Shown here in pieces: positions 1 through 10,485 of a DNA stretch of 64,000 bases. The stretch's first letter is position 1. Each line of letters begins with the position of its first letter. The notes beneath the pieces were generated by a model. It searched no databases and was not told where the DNA came from. It saw only the letters and a program-made list of their open reading frames with translations. The DNA is from Cunninghamia lanceolata. Lineage: Eukaryota; Streptophyta; Pinopsida; Cupressales; Cupressaceae. The position numbers and the translations under genes are program-made. The stretch lies in the NCBI GenBank assembly GCA_027924645.1, contig BSBN01001752.1, positions 14,623,001-14,687,000 of the forward strand, read 5' to 3'.

Positions 1-506
1 AGGCAGATATCATGTGTATCCCCCTAAAATCCAGTTTTAGCTATTTATGCTGATCATTCACAGGTGTATGTCTACCGACTCCAAGCCCTGGATAGGCACC
101 GATCATGCTGTGTTCTTGTGTTATACACCATGTCCAGCTTTGCATCCAAATTCATATCAAAACATTTCATACCTCCACCTGTTAGTTGTAGGAGTAGGAT
201 TAGGAACCCCCTGCATACTCTCATACCCAACCAGACATCATGTCCAAGAATGTTGCCAGCCTTGTGATCTATCATGCAGATCTTGGTCCATACACGAGAG
301 TATTCTGCCTGTTGTTGTCAAGTTAGATCTTTCTATCTTTGAGCTGGTCAAGGTTACATCTTGAGTTATAGGGATACCCCCCTTGGTGCGGCAGAACCAG
401 AAGTGAAGGGGAGGAGCTCACGCAACCTCCTGTATTCAGTTGGCCTGAATCTGCCTGTGCATTAGAAGTGGCAAACCCTAATGCTGATTCAGAAGAAATG
501 CCAACA
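1..506 (+). repeat. Element A, 5' LTR (3' part only)
   Basis: This stretch is repeated at 5093-5598 with no net length change and five mismatches by hand count (about 1%), four of them transitions. It ends in GCCAACA, the usual CA end of an LTR, three bases before a primer binding site. The LTR starts outside the window; by comparison with the 3' copy about 2.2 kb is missing. The short ORFs here (for example a 105-codon frame) occur in both copies and look like chance frames, not genes. Confidence 0.9.
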
Positions 507-509
507 AAA

Positions 510-527
510 TGGCGACTCCGCTGGGGA
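510..527 (+). promoter_or_regulatory. Element A primer binding site, tRNA-Arg type
   Basis: TGGCGACTCCGCTGGGGA starts three bases after the LTR end. Its reverse complement is the 3' end of a plant tRNA-Arg including CCA, as expected for the primer of minus-strand synthesis. The same class of site is used by element E, which suggests related replication machinery. The tRNA identity is from my knowledge of plant tRNA-Arg sequences. Confidence 0.8.
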
Positions 528-819
528 ACGTTAATGCAAAGTGATATCCTGTAGTCTCTGGTGAAGTTTTGCTCTGCTGGTGGAATGAACCTGGAAAAGT
601 AGCTTTCAGCTGCTGTAAATTTTGTCCTCTCTGGAGAGGTGGCGACTCTGCAACAAAGATCCTAAATGCACATGAAAGATAGATGTATGTTATTGGTTGA
701 AAGATGCACATATTTCTGCATCTGTATGAGAAAAGGTACTTTGTTCTTTCCCCTTTATTTGCTGTTTTACTGCATAGGTTAGATGCCAGGGGAGGCCTTA
801 GGTCTTAGACAGACAAAGG
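528..819 (+). other. Element A untranslated leader with a second primer-site-like copy
   Basis: This is leader sequence between the primer site and the Gag-like ORF, with no convincing ORF of its own. At 640-651 it holds TGGCGACTCTGC, a 12-base near-repeat of the start of the primer site, preceded by CTCTCTGGAGAG, a short self-complementary stretch. Whether the second copy has any role is unknown. Confidence 0.5.
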
Positions 820-2754
820 ATGTCTAAGAGTAAGATTTTTATGAATCCAAGTATGAGTTATCCCACACTCAGTGGTAAAATGTTGGATAAAGGAATAGAA
901 GAAATAAGAAATAGGTTGATATTCTTAGAGGCTGAGCAGGCCCAGTTAAGAAGCAGTAACCCTGTTGTGTCTGCCTGTCAGAAAGCTAAACCTCCTGTCA
1001 GCCCTTTTGATCCTTTGTATGACCAACTGGATTTGTCATGGGTGGATTATGAAGTAGAAATTATGCCTGCTAGGATATACTGTCAGATGCCTAGATTTAG
1101 TGGTCACAATGTATGTGATGGGAATGCACATATCCAAAATTTTCAAAGTTTTATGGGAAAATATTCATTCAGAGATGAGGATATGTGGATGAGGTTTCTT
1201 GTTAGGTCCTTTGATGCAAAAGCAAAAGACTGGTATTTGAGCTTTCCAAAGAAATTTTTTGCCTGTTGGGATGAGCTTGCTGACTGTTTCAAGGAAGAAT
1301 TTGCAAAAGAACCAGCTGATCTTGTTGCAGAATTGATGAGAATCAAAAAACAAGATGAAGAGCCATGTGTTGATTTTAGTCATAGGTTTGCAGTAGCCCT
1401 TTCACATGTCCCTGAATGTTTCAGACCTGATATTTCAGCCTGTGTTGGCATATTCTTTGAAGCTTTTGAGGAGGGCTCTAGTGCATTACTGAGGGATTTC
1501 AAGGTGACAAGTATGCAGATGGCATACAAATTTTTAGAAAATGTAGAGGAAATGAGAAATGTGCACCTGCTGAAACCCCTGTCCCCAGGCCTTGGTGTGA
1601 ATAATGGTTGTGAAGCTACAAATGACCAAATGATTATGGCATCATGTGTAGATAAAAATGAAAATAAAAGCATGGAGGTTGAGACTGCTGTATTTGAACA
1701 TAATGCTAACAATACTGCTCAACTGGATTGTTCACCAGTTGAGGATGCCAGTGAAAGGACTAATGAGGATTCCCATTGCAATGATGAGGCAGCTGACCAT
1801 GAAAACAATAACGAGGTTGTGGACAGCAATGAGCAATTTTTGGAATGGACCTGTGGAGAAAATTGTGAGTATTGTACTCAAGACAGAGAAGATATAAGAA
1901 AACAGAGAAGCAGTCCTATGTGTGACCCATTGCCTACCTTTCAAACACATGGAGATCATGAAGAGCAGTCAGAAATTGAAATAAGTGCTAGTTCAGAGCA
2001 TGATTGTTTTTCATTTGATGGCTGTTTTGCTTATGACACACAGGCTGATACTCCTCCACAGACTGAGTCCATTGGTGATGAAGAGGTGTGCTCTACTGCC
2101 CATGAACAAATGGCATACTATGATGAAACTGATGCACCTGGGTCACCCATTTATGACACATATGGTGATGAGGATCTGTCTGAGTATGGTGAAGATCTAG
2201 ACATTATTTTTGACTTGGATTCTGTTTCTCATCTTGATGAAAGAGGAAACAACATACATCAGGTAAATGACTGCGAAGATGTGCCTGATTTGAAAGAGAT
2301 GCCAGAGCCTGATCTTTTCCAGCCTGGTGTACCAGATGGTTGTGTACATGATGTACACAATTGTGATTTTGAAAGCTTTTCTTTTGATGAGCCAGCATAT
2401 AATACAATGAGCCTTGATCTTCCTAGTTTTGTGGTGGACTCCGAGTGTTTCCTATTTGCAGTCCAGCTAGGAGATCATGTTGCAATGCATGATGATAATA
2501 TAGGTGATGAGTGCTATATGCCATATGAACATGCATTGTTTGATACATTCTGCACCCACATGGCACATAATGTTGAAGGTTATCTGCACAGGGGTGATAA
2601 TGACAAGCCAAATCAGAGGGTTGAATATGCAGATGACAAGATTTGTTTGTGGGTCGATGTCTGTGGTATCTCCAAGCTTGACCCAGTGCATGCAGATGAA
2701 AACAAGATATTTGACAAAGGGAGATACATGTTTTCCTTTTCTTGGTGGCCTTAG
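820..2754 (+). CDS. Gag-like protein of non-autonomous element A (644 aa, intact)
   Basis: The protein is probably the particle structural protein of the retroelement. Residues about 75-250 resemble the retrotransposon Gag fold: a segment with PRFSG, then an AHIQNF...WYLSFP...W.EL..CF.EEF run and a following helical part. From about residue 270 to the end it is strongly acidic, rich in Asp, Glu, Cys and His, and unlike standard Gag. I see no CCHC knuckle, protease, reverse transcriptase or integrase here or downstream, so the element must rely on enzymes supplied in trans. The first ATG after the leader was taken as the start. The frame is fully open, consistent with the low LTR divergence. 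The acidic tail could be a decayed or novel domain; its role is unknown. Confidence 0.75.
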   Translation: MSKSKIFMNPSMSYPTLSGKMLDKGIEEIRNRLIFLEAEQAQLRSSNPVVSACQKAKPPVSPFDPLYDQLDLSWVDYEVEIMPARIYCQMPRFSGHNVCDGNAHIQNFQSFMGKYSFRDEDMWMRFLVRSFDAKAKDWYLSFPKKFFACWDELADCFKEEFAKEPADLVAELMRIKKQDEEPCVDFSHRFAVALSHVPECFRPDISACVGIFFEAFEEGSSALLRDFKVTSMQMAYKFLENVEEMRNVHLLKPLSPGLGVNNGCEATNDQMIMASCVDKNENKSMEVETAVFEHNANNTAQLDCSPVEDASERTNEDSHCNDEAADHENNNEVVDSNEQFLEWTCGENCEYCTQDREDIRKQRSSPMCDPLPTFQTHGDHEEQSEIEISASSEHDCFSFDGCFAYDTQADTPPQTESIGDEEVCSTAHEQMAYYDETDAPGSPIYDTYGDEDLSEYGEDLDIIFDLDSVSHLDERGNNIHQVNDCEDVPDLKEMPEPDLFQPGVPDGCVHDVHNCDFESFSFDEPAYNTMSLDLPSFVVDSECFLFAVQLGDHVAMHDDNIGDECYMPYEHALFDTFCTHMAHNVEGYLHRGDNDKPNQRVEYADDKICLWVDVCGISKLDPVHADENKIFDKGRYMFSFSWWP

Positions 2755-2795
2755 GCCATCAAGTGTGTTGGGTGATGCAGGTCAGTGCGGTATTT
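2755..2795 (+). other. Element A short spacer after the Gag-like ORF
   Basis: This 41-base gap separates the stop codon from the tRNA-like sequence. Nothing recognisable is in it. No pol genes exist between gag and the 3' LTR, which defines A as non-autonomous. Confidence 0.6.
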
Positions 2796-2889
2796 GACTC
2801 TGTGCCCAATGGATAAGGGACTGGTCTGCATCCCAGAGATCTGGGGTTCTCGCTGCAGGTTTTCACCTGCACGTCCCCAAACAGAGCCA
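2796..2889 (+). other. tRNA-Arg-like sequence directly before the 3' LTR of A
   Basis: It starts GACTCTGTGCCCAATGG and continues ATAAGG, very close to the 5' half of plant tRNA-Arg (acceptor strand plus D arm; D stem CCC/GGG). A CTGG/CCAG anticodon-type stem follows. The last bases, CAGAGCCA, pair with the first seven except at position 2 and end in CCA. The T arm is abnormal, with an extra GCAGG/CCTGC hairpin, so a working tRNA gene is unlikely. It stops one base before the inferred LTR start and occupies the usual polypurine-tract position. Element E has a similar sequence at the same place. Confidence 0.55.
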
Positions 2890-2999
2890 CTGTTAGTGCC
2901 TGAATTGACTGGTAGTTTTCTGAGCAATTTTCATTCAGGCACTCTCCCTAAGTATCCAAAAAATGCTCCAAGTGTTGGACCTCCTCAGTGTTTTTTCAG

Positions 3000-4215
3000 C
3001 TGCATCATCACATTTTCGAAGGAGGAGGTCATCATCATCATGTGTGTTTCAATGAAGGTCAGCATCATCATGTTCTCCGCCGACCGGTTTCTCATCGTCA
3101 TCATCATATCTCGCTGTCGGGTGATGATTGGTTTTTTTATCCTGATGATGCTGACGAGCTACAATGCGCTTTGGTTTGCTTGCGGGGGTGATTTCTCAAG
3201 TATCCGGTGATCTTCCATTTATCACCTTGCGCAAACATGATGATGTTGCCCCGTTATTCTGAAGGGGTTATTCTCTAAGTTGTCGACCTGACTTGTTTTT
3301 TCCTAAGGGTCGTCATCATCATGATATTTCCAGTTATCATCCTGCTGCTTGCGGAGGTCATCATATTTTCTGCCTTCATGATATTTCGCCGGGGTGATAT
3401 TTTTATCATCGGGTGATCTTGGTTAATATCATCCTGATGATGTTGTTGAAGAGTTCTAATTGCGACCTGATATTCACTAGGGTCATCATATTTTGAACGT
3501 CAGGATGATCTTAGTCAATATCATCCTGATGATGTTGTATCACTTCTTGTTCTTTGTTTCTCATCCTGATGATGCTGACGTCATCCGTATATCAGGATGA
3601 TATTTTTCTTTCTGCCTATCTGCATCATGATATTCTCGAAGGAAGGGGTGATATCTTCATATCACCCAGATATATGTTTGCTCGAGCATCATGATGATGC
3701 TGATATCAAGGAGATATCCGCCTGCTGGCTTCGCGCATTATCTCCGGGGGGTGATCTTTTCAAGCATCATCATCATATTCAGTTATCGCCCCGATCTTAT
3801 AGAGGAGCTACAGTGCAACCTGATATTTGAACATCAGGAGGATATTTCCAAATATCCGGTTGTCTTCCGAATATCATGATGATGTTAATATGATGATGAC
3901 GTCATCAAGGTCCGGGGGGGTCATATTTCTAACACTGATCATCTTGAAGAGACCTCCTGATATTTGCAAACATGATGATGACGTCATCCGGATATGAGAA
4001 GGTGCGCAGTAGGCAGATATGATGATGACGTCAGCAGGATATGATGATGACGTCATCAGGATGTTCATCGGCCAGACTTTTGTTATAAGCTCAGCAGGAG
4101 GATGTTCCTCCGATGGATCAGGTTGTGCCGATTATCATGAAGGGTATATTTCAAATATCATGATGACGTCAGGGTGATATTTCGAACAACAGGATATCAT
4201 GCTGCTGGAGGATGA
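3000..4215 (+). promoter_or_regulatory. U3 array of TGACGTCA and ATGATG/CATCAT motifs in A
   Basis: The region is built of short ATGATGATG, CATCATCAT, GATATT and TGACGTCA words. I count six TGACGTCA palindromes (around 3568, 3896, 3978, 4026, 4047 and 4162). TGACGTCA is a classic core for plant TGA-type bZIP factors. Position upstream of the TATA-like box suggests an enhancer; that is inference. The same words fill the U3 of element C, which otherwise has a different LTR. Confidence 0.5.
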
Positions 4216-4283
4216 TGATGATGAGGTCTATACTAGTGTCGTCAGGAGCAAAAGCACCGACATGATATATGCTCATGACTTAG

Positions 4284-4292
4284 TATATAAAG
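4284..4292 (+). promoter_or_regulatory. Candidate TATA box of the element A LTR
   Basis: TATATAAAG lies just downstream of the palindrome array, with about 1.3 kb of LTR left for R and U5. This is the best TATA match in the LTR; no start-site data are available. Confidence 0.4.
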
Positions 4293-5771
4293 TGTTATTG
4301 AGGTCATCGCGGGGTGCATGTGGGATATTGATATCCTGCATTTTCAAACATCATGATGATGAGTATCGGCGGGAAGTGGTTGCGATTAACTATTTGATGA
4401 TCTTCCCAAGGCCGCGGGTTGGTGCGCCATCAATGGCGATTGTTGCAGAGGTATGGGCGATGGCGTGGACGGATGTAGTACCTGATTGAAGATCTGGATC
4501 CCGAGGCAGTGGCGCAGGGCTCGAGAAATCTTCCTGTCTCCTCCCCCACCTGCTGCATTCAAGTTTGGGCGCCAATCTGGTTGTGTTTGAGCGCCATTTT
4601 CCTGATACTGTGTATCTGGCGAAATCTTGGTCAACCATGTAATTAATTGCTGAGCACCTACCTGGCTGTTATAAGCAGGTGGTCTTGCTCATTTGAGAGG
4701 TTGTTGAAAGTTGATGATTTTGGCTCTGTAATCCATAACCAGCTGATCTGGTTGCTCTGTACAACTTGATCTTGTGAGTTTATGTATCTCCTGTTGTAGG
4801 ACTTGGCATGAATCCACCGGTTTCATGGTTGATCTTATATGAGTAATGCTATCTTAGCATGTGTTGTGTTAATTCTGTCTCCAGTATTGCATGTATTCTT
4901 CTTCTGGATCTGGATATTTGTGTGATGTTTAGATTCTAGAGCATAGAATTCCTATGTTGAATGTCTGATCTTTTAACCTCTGCTCAAGGGGCAGATTAAA
5001 CTGTTTTCAGGTTGAACATTGGGAAGGGTATACTGCAGTAGGGATGCCATAAGTAGAGATAGCTCAACACTCTATATTGGGAGATATCTGTAAGGCAGAT
5101 ATCATGTGTATCCCCCTGAAATCCAGTTTTAGCTATTTATGTTGATCATTCACAGGTGTATGTCTACCGACTCCAAGCCCTGGATAGGCACCGATCATGC
5201 TGTGTTCTTGTGTTATACACCATGTCCAGCTTTGCATCCAAATTCATATCAAAACATTTCATACCTCCACCTGTTAGTTGTAGGAGTAGGATTAGGAACC
5301 CCCTGCATACTCTCATACCCAACCAGACATCATGTCCAAGAATGTTGCCATCCTTGTGATCTATCATGCAGATCTTGGTCCATACATGAGAGTATTCTGC
5401 CTATTGTTGTCAAGTTAGATCTTTCTATCTTTGAGCTGGTCAAGGTTACATCTTGAGTTATAGGGATACCCCCCTTGGTGCGGCAGAACCAGAAGTGAAG
5501 GGGAGGAGCTCACGCAACCTCCTGTATTCAGTTGGCCTGAATCTGCCTGTGCATTAGAAGTGGCAAACCCTAATGCTGATTCAGAAGAAATGCCAACAGA
5601 CCTTTTGTGCTATTGTTCCATTACTTGCATGATGATTAGCCTTCAGTATAGCAGGATTATTACTAGCATTCTGATCTAAGGGAGTATTGAAATTGTTAGG
5701 AGGAGTAGAAGTAGTGAAAGACCTCCTGGCCTAGTGTTATTTCTCATATTGTAGGTGTGATTTTTGTTTGA

Positions 5772-7607
5772 CTACTGAAAAGCCTGTACCTCTTTTGTTT
5801 CATATAACACTTCATTTTCAGTTTCAAAGGGAAACTGAAATGCATTTAGTACAAAGGTTGATTCAGGATATAGGTTTTCACAAAAATATGGTTCATCCTC
5901 TAACAATTGATCCTCTTCTTCTCTAGTTGCAAAGGTGAAAGTCTCTAAGACTAAAGCAGTCTCATTTCCTGAGGGCACTACTTCATTACCTTTGGGAATG
6001 AGAAACTCAGAAGTGGGAGCCTATACATCTACATTGAAAATACTAGCTGCTAAATGGAACTGGGGACAATCTAGTTCAGCATGGGTACTGGTATTATGAA
6101 ATCTACACCAATTCTTCAATGTTGTACTAGCCATTTGAATTCCAGCTATTTGTTTTGTATCTTGATTATCTAAATTCTCAAATGGACAAGCTAGAGTGCC
6201 ATTATTTGGCCCTGTGTTCCATGTCTTAGGTGGCCTTGGCTGATTTTGATTCCTATTGTTGTTACTCCAAGCCCTGTTATCTACCACAGGTCCTCTGCTT
6301 TGCATTGGTTGTCCTGGATTATGATTTTGATTCTGATTGTAATTCTGATTTTCATTTGAACTTTAACCCTGGTTATAATTCTAATTGTGATTCTGGTTAT
6401 AGTTTGGGTTGTAGTTCTGACTATAGCTTTGGTTGTGGTTTTGACTATATCCTTGGTTATTTCTACCATAGAAATTTTCATTTCTCAATTGTGTCATTTC
6501 AGTAGTCAATCTTCTCAAGTGTGCAGTAATTTCTTTGATTTCTTCTCTTTCCTCTAGTGCCTTTGCCACAAATGTATCCTGAGGAGGTTGGAAGAAAGAT
6601 TGACCATTACTCTGATTATTATTGGTAGTGTTACCAGTATAAGGGGCTATGGCCTAGATTGGGGCAGGATTATACATAGGTGTGTATGTAGGAACTGGAT
6701 TCAATAACCGAGTGTTATGTGTAGGGACTCCATTCCAAGGTTCTGTTTGATTTTGTATCCCAAGATTTCCTCCATTAGGAAATGGACTATAAGTTATTTG
6801 TCTCATCTCTTGGTTTACTGAGGCTGCCTCCTTATAAGCTTTGGATATTGTATCTATGTCAGCCTTTCTTTTGACAAACATAGTAGTTAATGGATCTAAG
6901 GCAACATAATAAATGGCTAACAATGTATCTGCTACTAACCTAGAATAAGCCTTTTAAAATCTATCATTGAAATTGTCAATCAGCTCTCCTTCACCTCTCT
7001 TTATTGTAACCAATTTATGATATAAGGAGGAAGGATCTATTGGTCCTCTAAATCTAGACAAAAATGTTTCTTCCATAAGTGCCCAAGAAGAAATATAACC
7101 ATTGGGCAAGTTAATATACCAATTAGAAGCCTACTCATTCAAGGTGTAAGGAAACAACCTACACACAACATCCTCATATTCTAACTTAGCCCTAAAGCAT
7201 GCCTCTTTGAATATTCTAATGTGATCTTCTGGATCCTGATGTAAGTGATATTTAGGACATACCGTTTCAGGATTTTTTGGCATTTCATGATAATCAGTGA
7301 ACTGAATGGGAGAGTTGACATTAAAATAAGCCATTGCAGGTACTTGTGCTTGACCTGGACCTATAGGAATACTTGGATTTCTTGGAGGATTAGGAGCTCT
7401 TGGAGGACTGGGACCAATATTTAAAGATCTAAATGAAGAACTGTCATGACTCACAATGTTATGGATACTAAAAGGTGATCCAGGAGGCATTCCAGATGAA
7501 CCTCCTACATGTGATATTTTAGGATTCCAAATCAAAGTACTCTTACTTTTCCTTTTATCAGGTAATTGCACAAATATATCCTCTGAACTGGATCTAGACC
7601 TAGTCAC
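5772..7607 (-). pseudogene. Decayed gag of element B
   Basis: From 7607 leftwards the frames give a recognisable gypsy Gag: a Pro-rich N-terminal region, then EDHIRIFKEACFRAKLEYED, an SW.LMEE.FLSRF segment, a KR.EGE..DNFNDRF segment, an Asn/Gln-rich NQNYNQ repeat tract (about 6310-6450) and a Cx2Hx4Hx4C zinc motif (CRFH near 6085). Stops break it at 7131-7133, near 6950, near 6654, near 6380 and near 6021. At least the first reads as a CAG-to-TAG change. An acidic segment follows (5772-5978). No protease or polymerase is present before the junction at 5598. Confidence 0.8.
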
Positions 7608-7660
7608 TCTGTTACTGTTATGAGCCAGCTCTACTTAAAACAAACCCTAACTCCAATCAG

Positions 7661-7678
7661 GCCCTCTTTCTAGCGCCA
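7661..7678 (-). promoter_or_regulatory. Element B primer binding site, tRNA-Asn type
   Basis: On the plus strand this reads as the 3' end of plant tRNA-Asn ending TAGCGCCA, with one mismatch (CTTTC for CCTTC). On the minus strand it lies five bases after the LTR end (ATCAACA), the correct place for a primer site. The tRNA-Asn identity rests on remembered plant tRNA sequence. Confidence 0.75.
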
Positions 7679-8627
7679 AAAATTGTTGATGATTATTTTT
7701 ACACATTCATAACAAAAGTTAAAATTCACAAAAAATGAACCTAACTATCTTGAAAGATATGAAGGAATAAATGAAGATTACTTAATCCCAAGTTTCTATA
7801 TGGTCAGGTCTTGACCTTGTGGATAATTCAATAGGTTAATGTGAAGCTGCAACATGCAAGGGGCCTTACTTGATTTAAGGTATTTTATGATTCACTGGAC
7901 CCTAATTATGCAAAATATCACATATATCAATATTTTCTTAATTCCTTTGCATAAATTTGTTACTGTATCACAAAGCTTTATATGATTTATATTAACACCA
8001 GCTTTCCTTTTCAAATATTATGAAAACTGTCAAATATCAACTCAGTTGTTCATGTTTCCTTCAAATATCAGACAATCTCCTTTAAATCTCTGTGTTTAAG
8101 CTAAGTATTTCAAATGGTTTGGGAAAAGTTAGAGAAATCTAAATTAAACTTCACTCTGCTACAGGATCTAAATGCTCTATTATGCATGTTATAAGAAGTA
8201 CAGTAAACCTAATTAAATCCATAGACTAAACCTTTAAATGTAAGCCCTGAGTATTTTCACGAACAAACATTCAAGATTGCAAGCTTTAAGAGATATTATT
8301 TCAAATACAAAGAAGAGATAGAAGACACTCTGAATATAGACGCAAAATTCTAGATTCATTTGTATTCAAAACACACAGTCATATATGATTTACAATATAT
8401 GAATGACTCTTAGCTTCATAAATCAACTTCACAGAAAACTTACAATGCTTTACAGATACAATAAGGAAGCTAGATGTTCCATGCATTCCTTATTGCAGAC
8501 ATAGGAGACCTCCTCTAAACTAAACTACTCCTATTCAAAATGCTTGAACCAACTACAACTGCTAGCTATCTTCTAAAAAAAATCCCTGTGTGTCCATGTG
8601 TAACTCATTATAGAGTAAAGGGGCTCA

Positions 8628-8636
8628 ATATATAGC
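8628..8636 (-). promoter_or_regulatory. Candidate TATA box of the element B LTR
   Basis: The minus strand reads CTATATATTGAGCCCC. Element C has CTTTATATTGTGCC at the aligned place, with similar sequence for the next 40 bases. Conservation between the two families of LTR supports this as the promoter. Confidence 0.5.
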
Positions 8637-9114
8637 TCTGATTATCCCTAATACGGTTCCAAAACCCTAGTCAATCAACGGTCTACCCTTCAAGTGCAGC
8701 ATCAACCAGTGGAAAACAAATCCCTGAGCAGCATACCCATATTGAGCATAAGGATGCCCTTTGGAAACCCTAACAGCCACCAAAAATATCTTCTGTTGTT
8801 CTTTTAATAATGTTTCTTTCCATCTGCATCTCTTCTCACTGAAATCTTTCACTTCTTTTGTGATCTTTTGTGATCCGATCTGCCTCTTGTGATGTCATCG
8901 CCATTAAAGCTCTACCTTTATATCTACCTGCATACCTGCAAACAGACATAAAAAAGGATTTAAAATGCACGCCACCTTCATCAATTTACACCTCTTTACA
9001 ATGTTAGATGGGCATTAAGTATAGTAATCAATGGGCCAATAGTTTGGCCTTCAATTGTAGTGTTTTACGTTTTCAAACTTTTTACCGTTAGTTTATTTCT
9101 GCATACATACCCTT

Positions 9115-10220
9115 TTCCCTTGTATGTTTTGTTTGTATGTCTTCTTCTTTATATACCACATTCTATATATTTCCACCATCGGAGTAACTCACTCAGTCGG
9201 GGCGATCCAAAAAACTAACTCCGATTGCACATATCTACCCGATGTAATCTTTATCAGCTTGTATATCTTCATCATTGATGTAACTCGCTTAGTCAGGGCG
9301 ATCCAAAAAACTTACTCCGATCGCACATATTTGCCAGATATAATTCTTTATGTATTTAATTCTCTTTTTGCATTTGCATTGTATGTTTAACTTGCATCTT
9401 TTTCTTTGTATATTCGGCTTGCATACCGGAGATATACATTGTAATTATACAAACTCGATGTGCAAACAGTGGGGTCCACATTACTTTCCCCCTTTGTATC
9501 TTTGCGATGTATATAACACTTGTATCAAATCTTTAGATACAAAGCTCAAGATACATACAAACTCTTTTGTATGTCCTTTCGGACTTTGACTTTTATAAAC
9601 CATAGTTTATTTACCTTTCGGCCCTGCGGCATGCATAAAGTGCAATGCATCTTTTAATATACGTTAAGTCATGATGCATCGCCTTAAACAAATTTTAAAC
9701 TTTCTTCAGTTCTGCGTTGTATGTATATTGAAATGTATGTCTCGGAAGCATACATACAACGTGAGAAACATACAACAATAAAATCCTATTTCATGATCCT
9801 TTCGGTTCTGCCTTGTATGTATTCTAAAATGTATGTAACCGAAACATACATATACAAAGTGCAAAGAATACAATAATAAAACCAACTTTAATACTTTTTC
9901 AAATCCACGGCATGTATGTAGCTTTGCATATTTACTTTGTATGTTTCTCTTTCACCAAATATACAAACATAGAATACATCTGACAGATTTCAACTGATTA
10001 TGCATTTAAACCTTGAACTGTTTCAAGCCCGACTTGTATGTATGAATAAAGTGTTAACAGAATGCATACAAGTATAATGACTTAGAAAACTCGACAACCC
10101 ATTTTTGCGACTTATACAACAACCCAATATACAAGCAGCTTTGTATATGCAACATACAAATGACCTGATATACAAACAACCTTGTATATGCAACATACAA
10201 ACCCTCCCATTGTACATTTT
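9115..10220. repeat. TTGTATGT/ACATACAA word array in the U3 of element B
   Basis: The U3 core is filled with short words such as TTGTATGT, ATACATAC and ATATACAA in both orientations, plus two GCGATCCAAAAAACT...ACTCCGA copies (around 9203 and 9297). There is no coding sense in it. It occupies the place where element C has its TGACGTCA array. Confidence 0.5.
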
Positions 10221-10485
10221 ACCAAAACACTCATATCTTGCAAAATATTGTGAATTTTAACATAGTTCAAAAAGCAACCCTCACTCATTTTTACAAGGAA
10301 TCCACCCATATTCTGCTCTGGTACTCAATGTTATTTTTTCTTTGTTTTCAACAAGGTTTGTAACTTTCACCCTCTTTTCCCTTTTGCCACCCAACAGACC
10401 CACACACAAAAGCAAAAGCAAAGCCACAGCAGGGGTCCTCATTTTGCTAAGGAGTAAAATGGGGCATTTTCTGAGCATCACAACA

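Larger units (their letters stand above)
2891..5598 (+). repeat. Element A, 3' LTR (2.7 kb)
   Basis: The end is fixed by identity of 5093-5598 with 1-506. The start is inferred: TGTTAGTGCC begins with TG, its TGTT mirrors the AACA at the other end, and it follows a GAGCCA motif just as the LTR of E does. The first 53 bases form an 11-bp perfect hairpin (AGTGCCTGAAT at 2895-2905, complement at 2933-2943). The LTR holds a palindrome-rich U3, a TATA-like box, and about 1.3 kb of R/U5. No ORF in it looks coding. The following bases GACCT would be the right-hand target duplication. Confidence 0.75.
5599..10485 (-). mobile_element. Element B: minus-strand gypsy-type element, 5' part
   Basis: Read on the minus strand it runs LTR (10485 to 7684), tRNA-Asn primer site, then gag down to 5599, where it is cut by the end of element A. 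The most economical reading is that A inserted into B and the rest of B lies left of the window. B shares LTR ends, primer site, TATA position and gag zinc motif with element C, so the two belong to one family. The gag has several stops, so B is older than A. Confidence 0.75.
7684..10485 (-). repeat. Element B LTR (2.8 kb)
   Basis: Bounded by TGTTGATGAT on the left and ATCACAACA on the right, matching the ends of the element C LTRs. The first 1 kb and last 150 bp resemble C clearly (for example the AGCAGGGGTCC...CATTTTGCTAAGGAG segment near the right end), but the middle is different. On the minus strand, U3 is about 10485-8640 and R/U5 about 8600-7684. The flanking AGTAG (10486-10490) would be the target duplication; its partner is out of view. 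Confidence 0.8.

Noticed and set aside
47..364. 105-codon ORF repeated at 5139-5456
   Set aside because: It lies inside the LTR of A in both copies; its presence twice is explained by LTR duplication, and its composition is not protein-like.
2796..2889. A functional tRNA-Arg gene
   Set aside because: The T arm carries an extra hairpin and the anticodon loop is irregular, so I call it tRNA-like only.
3000..4215. Simple microsatellite or CRISPR array
   Set aside because: The words are short, mixed and palindromic, with no regular repeat-spacer spacing; the location in U3 and the shared cores favour a regulatory array.
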